Source: Gracilaria gracilis
Taxonomy: Eukaryota > Rhodophyta > Florideophyceae > Gracilariales > Gracilariaceae
NCBI GenBank assembly: GCA_030374805.1
Contig: JARGSG010000207.1
Coordinates: forward strand, 1,054,001-1,118,000
Direction: 5' to 3'
DNA: 64,000 bases
The position numbers and the translations under genes were made by a program. The notes below the pieces were generated by a model, which saw nothing but the letters and a program-made list of their open reading frames with translations, was not told the DNA's origin and made no database searches. Below are positions 1-9,427 of this stretch, one piece after another. Within the stretch, counting starts at the first letter, position 1, and each line of letters opens with the position of its first letter.

Positions 1-1099
1 GCCCTGTACACTGTTTTGGGTTACGATATCTGTGCCAAACAAAATGCGGTTTTGGTAGGACTGCCGTGTTGGTTCGAACTGAGGTATAGCAGATTATGCC
101 CGTTGACGGTGAGATAAGTGCTATAAGATTAGACTAAATTCTTGAATTAGCCTATGACATTGTTCATGATCCCGAGCCTTCTTTGAAGTATCTCTTATCC
201 ACAAGTTCAGGTGTTATCTATTTTGTCGTTTTACTCAAACAATAAAAACGTTTTCTAGCTTCTAGTACAATAGATGTAAAAGTCGGAAACCCTTGTGCAG
301 TCTGGCTTATAGTGAAATACGATATGCATGGTGTTTCTGTATCTGTATGTAGAAGAGTGTGTGTGTGCGTGGGTGATTCTTACGGAGACAGATACAAGAC
401 ACACACAACAAAATGAAGTTATGTCTAGGATAGTCAAATTTATCCTTGATTTATTAAGTGTCATGCTCCGCCAAGCAGTCCGGTTCAAAGTCCTTATCCT
501 CTCTCCAGCTGTGCGATATCAACCATAACATTCACTTGACATCTCTTTTACACCACAACGTCCAGAAAGAGATTGACTCATCTTCAATAACGATTATTCC
601 GCGACCTATTTCACGTCAGGATCCCTATAACACAAGTGAATGAACATGCAAGTCCAAACTTCCGATCGACGGAAAAATCAAGCAGCCCTACCATAAACTC
701 TCGTATATTATGGCGGGAGCGCGACTAAAGAGAGCGAAAATGAGAGATTGCTTGTCAGTATGGCGGCGAGGGATGGCGGACTGCACGGAAACTGCAGTTA
801 CGGTGCGTCGGCGACGGCGGTGAAAGTGTGCCGGTTACGATGTTGGTGACAGCATGTCAGTGTGATGGCGAAGACGGCAACGACAGGCAGGATTGCAGTC
901 ATCGGCGGACTGGAGCGGAAGTGCCATGGAGGGCCAAGCCCGTGAAAGCGGCCAAGTCGCAAGATAGTGGTAACGTCTGTTGGGACAGGGTGACAGCTGA
1001 CAGACACGACAACGATGGTTATGACGAAAGTCGAGGCGTGGTGGTGACGGTAGTGTTTGGCTTTAACAGCGGTGAGAGCGGAGCCATGATTGTGATAAA
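1..1099. other. No gene recognised
   Basis: No open frame here resembles a known protein, and those present are short and overlap on both strands. Composition turns G+C-rich after about 700, where GGCGGCGG-type runs begin. This could be the upstream region of the homeobox gene further right, but no promoter element can be assigned. Confidence 0.4.
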
Positions 1100-1372
1100 T
1101 ATGTTGCGCTGACTGTGGCGGTGGTGTTGCGGTAGAAGCAGTGAGGTGTAGAGGTGATGTAGATGAGAGTGTTATGGTGACTGCGGTGGGGGTGTTGCAG
1201 TAATTGCGGTGCGGGTGTGGCTGTGCCGGCTGTGCAAGTGTAATTGTGGCGGCTGTAGAGTTTGGTGGTGGTGGCGTAGGTTAAGGGTGGAATGACGCAA
1301 CGGAGGAAGAAGGTTGTGAGGGGCGGGTGGTGAGCGCGGCGGCGGTGATGGGTAGACTGGTTTAGAAGCGCG
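1100..1372. repeat. G/T-rich low-complexity tract
   Basis: The plus strand is strongly enriched in G and T and nearly free of long C runs. It is made of irregular GGTG, TGCGGT and GTGGTG words. No exact tandem period is visible. Such strand asymmetry can come from simple-sequence slippage or from a transcribed leader that favours R-loops. It has no coding potential that I can support. Confidence 0.4.
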
Positions 1373-1793
1373 GCAGAAGAGCGCGCGCTTTTTTGAATTT
1401 GATCGTAGTGATCATGTCACGCGATTAAAAGAGGTGGAAGCCAATAAGAACCTCTGCTACGGAGGCTCTAGACACTTGGCAGGAGCTCAGGAGATCTAGA
1501 GGTTCTGGGAGCGTTACTTCTATAACGGAGGTTCTGCGCTTATTTGTTACAAAGAAGGGGAGCGTTTGCCATACCTTTTTCTACGACCTGTACAGTGCGT
1601 AGATTCTCCGGGGGCCGGTCGGTGCGCGCGGTGCGCGTGGCAGCGCGGGTGCTGCGTGTGCTCAACGTGCACGTGGAGGCGGAGGGCGCGCGCCAGCGCG
1701 TGGGCGCAGCGCTGGTGCTCGGCGAGCGCGCCGACGCCGACCCACAGTGGGCATTTTCTGAAATGATACCTTTTCACAAATCGCAAACAGAAA

Positions 1794-2195
1794 ATGTTGG
1801 TTCACAGCGCCTTCAGAGCAACTTTTTGTGCATATGTAAAATGCGTTTTATATTTTCAGGAGATGCCCAGTATCAATCGCCACAACAACAAACAAAACGC
1901 GCGCGAGCCGCGCTGTGCCGCCCGAGCGTACTCTGCCTCCACATCCCCCGCGACCCGCCCCCCCACATCCCACAGCCACCTCACCACCCTGAGGGCCGTA
2001 CACTCCCACCCCGCGGTGTTCTATCTCCCCGCCACGCCGCCTTCAGCCGCACCCCACTCATCGCCGCTGGCCCCCGTCGCGGCGCCATGCTGCGCAAAGC
2101 GCCCCGTCATGTCGTGCGACGACCTCTACGACCCCACACACATCCGCCTGCGCCCACTTCTCCTCCAGTACCTCATCGACGCGCACGAGCCTTAA
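1794..2195 (+). CDS. Possible 5' exon of the homeobox gene
   Basis: A 133-codon frame rich in Ser, Pro, Ala and His, with low-complexity composition matching the N-terminal half of the homeobox frame that begins 40 bp downstream. It ends DDLYDPTHIRLRPLLLQYLI plus a few residues, then TAA. A splice joining it to the next frame is possible because CAG acceptors lie between them, but no donor is convincing. GC content is high in both. I treat it as a candidate exon and not as an independent gene. There is no recognisable domain. Confidence 0.25.
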   Translation: MLVHSAFRATFCAYVKCVLYFQEMPSINRHNNKQNAREPRCAARAYSASTSPATRPPTSHSHLTTLRAVHSHPAVFYLPATPPSAAPHSSPLAPVAAPCCAKRPVMSCDDLYDPTHIRLRPLLLQYLIDAHEP

Positions 2196-2232
2196 CCTAG
2201 CGCGCAGGTGACCTTTTTCACGCACGATATCA

Positions 2233-3195
2233 TTGAGCCGCCACCGCCCGCAGCCCGCCGCCGCGCACTACGCCAGAGAGCGTGCGCTGCCCGACTTCCC
2301 GCCGCCGCATGCTCTACGGCCGTATCAGCCGCCGCCGCATATGGGAGCGCACCTCATTCACGGACTACCGCACTCCTTGCCCCCCGCTGAGCATGATCCG
2401 CCGTTTTCACATGCTACGGCGCAGCTTTTCGCTGTGGGCGATGGCGCCCCGCACCATGGTGGCGGCCTGCCGTCACATCATGCGCTGCCCAGCTCAGGTG
2501 ATCTGTCAGCGCACGGCGTGGGCGCGCCCACGGCGCCGTCGCCGTTTCAACCGACGGTGGAAAGCGCGCTGGGCGCAGAGTATAACAGCTTCGCGTTGCT
2601 GGCTACCTCGATTGCAAGACAACAGAGTCTGGTTGTGGTGTTAAAGCGGGTGTTGGCGGCCAGCGGCATGTATCCGTTTGATGCGGACATGCAGCTGGCC
2701 GAGACGCTGTTGAGTGCAGGGAAAAAGTGTGAGTCGGTGGGACACTGCGCCAAAGTGAGTGGGCTGCAACGCGCCGTAGCTCAGTTCTCGGGCGTGGAGG
2801 TGTTTATGTCTGCGCTGGTGGCGGCGCTGTTGGACGTGCGCGCTGGGTTGGGACTGATGGGAAGCCCTGAGCTGAGGCAGGCGTTGGGTACGATGTGAAA
2901 TCGGCAGCGCATAAGAGTTTGCGGTGGCGCGGCGGGTGGTGGCGTCGGAGGCCACCACAGTGTGTGGCGCGATGAGCGACACATTCAGAAAGGGGTGGGG
3001 TCTGAACGCACGTCGTTGTCTGAGAAGGCGAAGGCGGCGCTGGAACGATGGTTCCACGAAAATCTGGAGAACCCGTACCCTAAGATTGAGCAGAAGCTGG
3101 AGCTGGCGCGCGAGTGCTCGATGAGTCTCAACTCGGTGAACAACTGGTTTGGGAACAAGATAATGAAAATGTTTGACTCATATTGCTTCGTTTAG
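2233..3195 (+). pseudogene. TALE-class (PBC-like) homeobox gene, interrupted and truncated
   Basis: One frame encodes a Pro/His-rich N-terminal region (2233-2895), an in-frame TGA at 2896-2898, then a homeodomain at about 2998-3160. The homeodomain has LSEKAKAALERWFHENL, then the TALE-type NPYP between helices 1 and 2, then helix 3 with NNWFGNK. The WFGNK form resembles PBX/PBC homeodomains more than the WFINxR of KNOX/BELL. Helix 3 ends after NWFGNK: the basic residues expected next are replaced by IMKMFDSYCFV and a stop. TALE proteins are DNA-binding transcription factors, and in algae they act in sexual-cycle control. Two lesions (TGA and lost helix-3 tail) suggest a pseudogene. A short intron removing the TGA cannot be excluded: GT at 2888 to AG at 2950 is 63 nt and keeps frame. 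Confidence 0.6.
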
Positions 3196-3874
3196 CTTCA
3201 TCGCGTTGCTTGTGCTGCTCGATGGATGCTGCTGCGGCGGCGCCCACGCACTGAGATTCTATATCCATGATCACGAAAGGAGATGCTTTCAGTTTCAAGC
3301 GCCGTATGGCGCGGGAGTACTCGGACACCGATCAATTGGGGAATGCTGTTGCGGACAGCTTTCGTTGGAGATCGATACCAGCACCGGCAAGCGTGTGCAC
3401 GAGTCGCACAGCGGCGATCCAGAACACGACATGTTCACATTCATAAGGCCATCGTACGATGCTTCTGACAAACATTATGATGAATATGACTACGAAATGG
3501 ATCAACACGCCTCATTCAGAGCATGTGTGACGCTCACAGTAGACGAAACCATGCACACGTCACACGGCAAACGAGCTGTGACGTTTTGGGTGCAGGTGGA
3601 TCATAGTGCGCACGGCTCGTCTAGCACGCATGCTACTACCGATGGTATGTCGCGTATGACGCAGTCTTTGAGTCAGATGCACTAAACCCTCAAGTGTCTT
3701 CTGAAGGACTTGGCCGAGATAAAAATGCGTGAACGACGTCTGGTGAAGCGTACGCAAAGAACTGCACTTAGCGTGAGGAATTTTGCAGTACTGGCGCTGC
3801 TTAAATTGATTTGCGTGTCGTGCGGTCAGTTCCAACACTACAAAAAGCGGATGACTGCCAGGAAACTAATGTAG
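3167..3874 (+). pseudogene. p24/emp24 (TMED, GOLD-domain) cargo receptor, broken
   Basis: The frame encodes a hydrophobic signal peptide, then ALRFYIHDHERRCFQF, the start of a GOLD domain with its first Cys. Next come a FRACVTLTVDE strand with the second Cys, a coiled-coil stretch with ERRLVKRTQR, a hydrophobic transmembrane segment and a basic tail ending KKRMTARKLM. This order is that of p24 proteins, which cycle between ER and Golgi and recruit cargo to COPI/COPII vesicles. TAA at 3683-3685 falls in the coiled coil, with homology continuing in the same frame on both sides, so it is a nonsense codon. No ATG is in frame: ATGs at 3163 and 3169 are one base out of phase and would need one base less in the TTT at 3172-3174. 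No in-frame intron removes the TAA. Likely a pseudogene. Confidence 0.7.
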
Positions 3875-4462
3875 ACAATGTGTGTTCGGTTTGATCTTTT
3901 TGGTATGTGCGTCTGTGGGGGGGGGGCTTGTTTATGGGACTGAAAGTGCTTCCGTGGCGAGTTTCTCTCTTTCTGTTTTTGGCAAAGGCTGTAACACAAG
4001 CTCTAGAGGTTTGTATTGTTGCGCCTGTTGTTGTTGTTGTTGTTCGTGATCGGACTTAAACAGATCTTGTATAGAAGCCGATGGTTGCAGAGCCTGAACT
4101 TTTCCGAAATGAGCGAGAGCGAACGTGTTTTACGAATTGAGATGGACGATGAAATAGGAGTGGACACAACGCCTATCAGGGCCCCTCCGAACGGCTTGCA
4201 ACGTAATTTGCGACATATGTTGATGGCGGCAATCTCTTGAAATGGTATGGAGGCAAGTATGGCGGAATGGCAACAAAAGCTGTTGGGTTGGTCAGTGGCG
4301 AAGGAATACTTGCCGGACACGCCAAAGATGCGAATTGTCGGGTTGTATAGAAATCTACAACACCCCCGCCTGAGGTCCTTTTAGATTCAGAAGCATCCAA
4401 TTCCGACAAACAGTGATCAAGCTCTTGAATGGCTTAGGACCTGCTACAGGCCACATTCTACT
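3875..4462. other. No gene recognised; poly-G run and TTG repeat
   Basis: Contains a homopolymer of nine G at about 3917-3925 and a run of TTG triplets near 4018-4045. A 74-codon plus-strand frame starts with a Leu-rich stretch encoded by those triplets, so it is probably a simple-repeat artefact. Nothing else can be supported. Confidence 0.35.
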
Positions 4463-5906
4463 CTACCCCTCGGTTCTAGGCTTCTTATGGCTTATTAAGG
4501 TAACTACGTTGTCGAAGACTTTTAGATTATCTCCAAGAACAACATCAAGAAGAGGCAGGAAGTAATTAAAGTCACGTAGCTCATCTTTGATGAGATTGAA
4601 AGAGTTCATCAACGCCAACGCGTCCTTTCCTCGCCTTGTAACAGGCTCTAAGTTGTTCGTATCAACAATTTGTTGAAATACTGGCGCAGTGAGTTGCTTC
4701 AGTACGTCCCAAAAGCAGCACACTTCCTCAAACACTCTCGGTTCCGATCGTCCGGATGCTCCTGTAGAGATCGCATGGTCAAGAACTGAAGCGATCACAC
4801 TCGTCATTAGTCCACGATTCTGGATGTGACGCAATTGTACAAGAAACGGGAAGCAGCAACCACATGATTCTGGCAAAGACGAAGAAGAGGGATCGCTCGG
4901 CTTTCGTTTCACAATATTACCTCTTGCGACAACGGCATTCCCCAAGGAGAGGTATGATTTCTTGAAAGGTCCTTGTCTGCTTCTCGACATGGCTATTCCA
5001 ATCGGAATATAGCAGCAGAGATCCTGCAGGAGCATCATGCATTTCGTCAAGGTTTCCATACCGTGCTCGCAGAATGATTCACACATTGTCGGATTGCTTG
5101 GGGCAACTTCGAAGAGCAGCTTATCAAATCCAGCTTGATGGATTCTCGGAATAAAGTCTTGGAAACTAGTAAGAAACAGTTTCAGGAAGTCCTTCTCATA
5201 CTTCCATTTTAGCTTCTTCATCCAAATGAGCTTCTTATCCTCATCTTCTGGCAACTAGACGGCAATTTCTCGATACATGAAAGTTAGAATATACCACTGA
5301 AACCCGATTGCTGAAACTAGAAACATTAACGGTAGATCACAAATCCAGGACGGCGCCGTTTTCTTAAGCTGGTATACCCAAGAAATTATTAGAGCACCCT
5401 TTTTCTCGAAACTACGTTTGCCTTTCTGTTCTTCGTCACGGGTTGAGGTGGGAAGCCCGCGAAGCCCTCTCCAAAATTGTCCCAGGTTCTTAGTGACAGC
5501 GTTTGTCACGCGATTGGCTCGTGCCGATCTTGACCGGCAGTCTTTCATTTCTTTCTGGATCGAAGCCGGTAGGTCATTCACTACCTCAGAGGCTCGAGTA
5601 CGAAAGCACGAAAATAAGTTATCGCCTGAGACGGCGATATTGAGATCAACCAATCGATCATAAAGCTCTGATATTGTTGTGCCGAGGTAGACCTTGCGCA
5701 TCGCATCCTGGTAGCTTTCCATCGTTTTGGTTGATACTTGAGACGCGAAGTAAGTTGAGCAGCACAACTGAATGGCACCGGATGTTCTCCATTTGGCTGA
5801 TGGCGAGATTTTCTACTGTGTTTGGGCTGAGCGTGAGCGTGTGACACGCATCACAACACAAACGTTTGAAGTTCAGAGTTGCCCTAGCTTTGTCAACGCG
5901 ATATCT
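4463..5906 (-). pseudogene. Orphan gene of the putative recombinase element, frame broken
   Basis: Three segments form one protein. The first, 5906 to about 5760, reads KRLCCDACHTLTLSPNTVEN and onward. The frame shifts by one base near 5760, and the second segment (to 5258) reads YFASQVSTKTMESYQDAM and onward. A TAG at 5255-5257 follows, and the same frame continues to 4463 (KLIWMKKLKWKYEKDFLKLF and onward). There is no ATG at the start; TAG AGA at 5909-5904 may be a splice acceptor. I recognise no domain apart from an early CxxC. It lies tail-out in the same strand as the GCR1_C-like gene and is probably part of the same mobile element. Function unknown. The frameshift and the TAG make this copy inactive unless spliced or read through. 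Confidence 0.4.
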
Positions 5907-6486
5907 CTATATGTGCCTTAACATTGTTCTCGCTGCGGCTTCAGTCTCCGTTCCTTCTGATACGAATATAACCCTCTCGCCTGGCATCTACAACAAACCA
6001 AGTAGAGAAAATAGACAGCTACGAATGCCACGCACTTCCGAGCGACGCAGCCTCTCTCTCTCTCATTTATGAGAGGGCGAAGGTAATTGCATTTCAACAC
6101 ATAAGTTTGGTAAAGACCCAAAGAGCTATAATGCCTCTGCATCGCAACCGCTAACCACTATTCAGAAGCTCTACGACACTCACTGAGCTACGACGGGAAA
6201 CTATTGAGTATCGTAGGTGTTTCTGACCGGGGCATTTTAGCTACGTGCTACCCAGCTCCATGAGGACGCACAGCAAGCTTACCGATGGCCTCGACGAGTT
6301 TAACGACCTCCCAGGTGGAGACACAGCCTCAGGTCTGCATGCAAGACTGAATCCATTTCTCGGAGTTGCTCGCAAAGCGGTCACTTGTGAGTGTGGGCGT
6401 AGCCTTGCGAAACGAATTTTTGTATTCCGTAGTGCATCAATGGAACAAAGCACACGGTAATTTACCAGACTGTTCAACGTATAGCT
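5907..6486. other. Spacer between two minus-strand genes
   Basis: Short overlapping frames on both strands resemble nothing known. A CT-rich microsatellite (CTCTCTCTCTCTC) lies at 6050-6064. It may hold introns or untranslated regions of the flanking minus-strand genes; no splice pair could be fixed. Confidence 0.3.
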
Positions 6487-7311
6487 CTACAACTCATTAG
6501 AGTTGAAAAGCTTGAGCACAGATGTTAAACACCTGGGCTCTCCATTAACATCATAGCAAAGATGATAACCCTCCAATGCTCCAGTCCAGGCCGATATATT
6601 GTTATCCTCGTATATACTTAATGTAAGTGGGGCAAATTCGGAATCACATAGAACCAGCTTCCTGAACCTTCTAAATGCACATTTCTGCCCACTATTGGTC
6701 CAGAACTGGTTGGAATACTCCAGGAGCAGTTTCGATCGGCTCTTCGCGTCAGTCAAGAGACGGAGCGGAAGGATTTCTTGACCTACATTACCATCGTTCC
6801 ATATTTCTATAACGGCTTCAATGTCTTTGGGTAAACCAGGAGCGAAAGGCTTTATGGGGAAAGAATATGAACTAATGGTATCTTTACGCCTCCTTGGAGC
6901 ACCAGATTGCTTACTGCTTTCCTTCTCTTTGGGTGACAATGCGCAAGATCTGCCACGCATCTCAGATGAAAGAGGTTCCTTAGAACCAGTTACCCGGCCT
7001 TGATCAGTGTCAGCAGAATCGCTCTCCCGTACGATACAACTCTTGAAAGCTTGATTTCGTCTCTCCATCATCTGTTTCAGCCTCCGATCCAGGAGCCTCA
7101 CATGAACTTCATCGTGACTGTAACCGTTTTCGAGGTCCTCGTTTTCTTCAAGGGACAATTGACGCTCACAGACCCATTGGTGGGCAGATACCATGATCTG
7201 CGAAACCATCTTATGGCCACTCTCTCTCTCATTCTTGATTTGGATGGGTATTACAAACCCAACTCCCGTGCCGCCTCCTTGAGTGACGGAAGAGATACCA
7301 CGTCTCTCCAT
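6487..7311 (-). CDS. GCR1_C-like DNA-binding protein
   Basis: A 274-aa intact frame with ATG at 7311. The N-terminal half is charged, with a basic stretch GAPRRRKDT. The C-terminal half holds AVIEIWNDGNVGQEILPLRL, a spacer, then FRRFRKLV. This layout (acidic/aromatic W motif, then L/WR spacing and an RR-containing helix) resembles the GCR1_C domain found in the yeast activator Gcr1 and at the C-terminus of Crypton tyrosine recombinases. I therefore infer sequence-specific DNA binding, perhaps to the palindrome array that begins 150 bp upstream of its start. The gene diverges from the recombinase gene at 8210. Family assignment is by eye and uncertain. Confidence 0.4.
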   Translation of the reverse strand: MERRGISSVTQGGGTGVGFVIPIQIKNERESGHKMVSQIMVSAHQWVCERQLSLEENEDLENGYSHDEVHVRLLDRRLKQMMERRNQAFKSCIVRESDSADTDQGRVTGSKEPLSSEMRGRSCALSPKEKESSKQSGAPRRRKDTISSYSFPIKPFAPGLPKDIEAVIEIWNDGNVGQEILPLRLLTDAKSRSKLLLEYSNQFWTNSGQKCAFRRFRKLVLCDSEFAPLTLSIYEDNNISAWTGALEGYHLCYDVNGEPRCLTSVLKLFNSNEL

Positions 7312-7459
7312 TACTGCGTAAAGGGCAGGAGATGATCCACCGTTTTGGAGTCTCTGTTAAAAGGACATAGTTACGGAAATGCACCACACAAATCACCAAG
7401 TCGACGGCATTTGACAAGCATCGTGTACACAAACGTAGTGACTCTGAATTTCCGAACAA

Positions 7460-8047
7460 TAAGTGTTCATCGTGAACGTTTACTAAATTCCCCGACCAAT
7501 GAAGGATCACTGTCAATTTTAAGCAGTGAACATTCACCGTGAACGTTCACTGCCATTTCTTGCGCAGTGAACGTTCACCGTGAACGTTCACCGTCATTCC
7601 CCGACCAATGAACGTTCACTGTCATTTCTAAATCAGTGAGCGTTTACGGTGACTGTTCACTGTCATTTCTTAAGCAGTGAACGTTCACAGTGAACATTCA
7701 CTGGCATTTCGAAAGCCGTGAACGTTCACTGCCATTTCTTGCGCAGTGAACGTTCTCCGTGAACGTTCACTGTCATTTCTTGGGCAGTGAACGTTCACCG
7801 TGAACGTTCAATGTCAATGTTTTACCTTTTAATGTTCTTAGTGAACGTTCACTGTCAATCCTTTAGCAGTGAACGTTCACTGTGAACGTTCATTGTCAAT
7901 CATTTAGCAGTGAACGTTCACGGTGAACGTTCATTGTCAATGCTTTTACAGTGAAGGTTCACTGTCAATCCTTTTACAATGAATGTTCACAGTGAACGTT
8001 CACTGTCAATCTGTTACCGATGAATTTTTACTGTTAGAATTCACTGT
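7460..8047. repeat. 41-bp tandem array of the palindrome GTGAACGTTCAC
   Basis: At least eleven perfect copies of the 12-bp palindrome start at 7539, 7567, 7580, 7677, 7718, 7759, 7787, 7841, 7869, 7910 and 7992, with about a dozen one- or two-base variants. Starts alternate 13 and 28 bp apart, giving a 41-bp unit of two dyads. The long gap is TGTCATTTCTTGNGCA-like on the left and TGTCAATCCTTTAGCA-like from about 7815, so two subfamilies sit side by side. The array fills the gap between divergent genes (7311, - and 8210, +). The shape fits an iteron-type protein-binding array: a shared operator, a recombinase binding region or a replication-type element. It is not a CRISPR array, since the gaps are conserved. 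Confidence 0.9.
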
Positions 8048-8209
8048 CATTCTTTGTCCCTTGGATATTTCCCAGATTGCCTAGCATATGTAGGAATGAT
8101 TCATGCAGAGGTTGATTGACGAGAAATGACAACAGAAGGTCTCTCTTGTGTTCCACTTCATTCTGGACCATCAGTTAATCAGCTTCTCGTCTTTGCCGGT
8201 CTTTCTTAA

Positions 8210-9427
8210 ATGTCTGGAAGTCATGGAAGCCCTTGTAAGGGTCGGATGGTAAAGCCCCGAAGGGCTCCTCGAAAGAGACGGAATCTATGTCTCGGCATGC
8301 CTGTGCCGGTGGAAGAATTAGTCCAAACGGCCAACAGCGATGCCTCGAAGGCCAATATAAGAAAAGCCGAACTCCTTCTAAAGAACTACGCAGAGCAAAA
8401 CAACAAAGGCGATCCTGTGGAAGTAACGCAATCCAGTTCCGAGCTGATCATCAATTTGATTGCGCAACATTACAACTTCCGCCGCGACGATATGCTAACG
8501 TATGACTTTGTCTTAGCGCTTTGCCAAGGTCTTCGTAGTCTCTACTTAAGCTACGGACATTGCTCATCTTGGTACCCGAAAGCAGCTCCTGGATTACTGG
8601 GTAATCCATTGATAAACAACGAAGATCTGGTGAGCTTTCGGAGGGCTTATCGTGTCATGTTGAGTCGAAGAGGTGAAATAAGGATTCGTACACGCCCACT
8701 TACTATCCATTTGACATGTCGTCTGGCCGACAAGTTTTGGTTTGGGACCAGTAGTGTGGTTAGCCCACTGGATGTTCTTTTGCACGCAATCATCGTAGTG
8801 GGGCTAAATTTAGAACTTCGATATGACGAAGTGACGAAGCTCTCTTACAAGCATGTTTCCACTGCAAGCAACTGCATCACGTTAACAATTCCAGTCGCGA
8901 AAAAGAACTCAACCAGAGAAAGAACTTATAATCTTCGCGAATGGTGCGGAAGCATTTCGCTTCGATATTCTGTAATTATGGATCCTTTCGTTGCGCTTCT
9001 TGTGTGGCTTTGCTTGCGTGGACCCTTTGACGGCTTCTTGTTTTGCAACTTGAAGAATCCAAATGCTGGTTTTATTTTGCAGCATCAGTGTGCTTTCTCT
9101 GTGGCACGTTTCACAGATCTACTTCGAAATCGTCTAAGCACAATAGGGGTGGGAGATGGCCACGTTTGTGCATACTCAGGACACTCGATAAAGCGCGGGG
9201 CGGTGCAGTTATACCGCTCATTGGGATATAAAGATGAGTTCATTATGGAACTGGTCAAATCGTCTGATTTCGCATCGTATTCAAATTATTGTGAGGTCTA
9301 TAACGATTGTCAGACTAACCTCCTCCGTTTCAACGGTGTTGAAGCCTTCCTTAATCATGCGATAGCCATAACCGACGAACAAATAGATGAGACCGACGAT
9401 GCGCTAATGCGTGACATCTATAAATGA
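8210..9427 (+). CDS. Crypton-like tyrosine recombinase
   Basis: A 405-aa intact frame. Residues ~40-170 form a helical core-binding-like region. The catalytic domain shows Arg I in LELRYDEVTKLSYKHV, a beta-hairpin Lys in VAKKNSTRERTY, box II as SGHSIKRGAVQLYRSLG, and a late Tyr in SYSNYCEVY. Eukaryotic integrases usually have HSxRRG at box II. Here the HxxR arginine position holds Lys, followed by Arg. These enzymes cut and rejoin DNA through a 3'-phosphotyrosine; in Cryptons and DIRS elements they drive transposition. No reverse transcriptase lies nearby, which favours Crypton over DIRS. The GCR1_C domain that Cryptons carry C-terminally is absent here, but a GCR1_C-like protein is encoded divergently across the palindrome array. 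Confidence 0.7.
   Translation: MSGSHGSPCKGRMVKPRRAPRKRRNLCLGMPVPVEELVQTANSDASKANIRKAELLLKNYAEQNNKGDPVEVTQSSSELIINLIAQHYNFRRDDMLTYDFVLALCQGLRSLYLSYGHCSSWYPKAAPGLLGNPLINNEDLVSFRRAYRVMLSRRGEIRIRTRPLTIHLTCRLADKFWFGTSSVVSPLDVLLHAIIVVGLNLELRYDEVTKLSYKHVSTASNCITLTIPVAKKNSTRERTYNLREWCGSISLRYSVIMDPFVALLVWLCLRGPFDGFLFCNLKNPNAGFILQHQCAFSVARFTDLLRNRLSTIGVGDGHVCAYSGHSIKRGAVQLYRSLGYKDEFIMELVKSSDFASYSNYCEVYNDCQTNLLRFNGVEAFLNHAIAITDEQIDETDDALMRDIYK

Noticed and set aside
2896..3685. Stop codon reassignment
   Set aside because: Large intact genes (helicase, citramalate synthase, carboxypeptidase) contain none of the three stops inside their frames, and all three are seen as terminators or lesions.
3645..3706. 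Intron removing the TAA from the p24 gene
   Set aside because: GTATGT at 3645 and CTAAA before AG at 3706 look attractive, but the length of 62 nt would break the frame, which is continuous across the site.
4016..4240. 74-codon frame starting with poly-Leu
   Set aside because: The Leu run is encoded by a TTG microsatellite, the start is TTG, and no homologous pattern is seen.
7460..8047. CRISPR array
   Set aside because: The gaps between repeats are themselves conserved, the repeats are palindromic pairs at 13/28 bp, and the setting is eukaryotic without cas genes.
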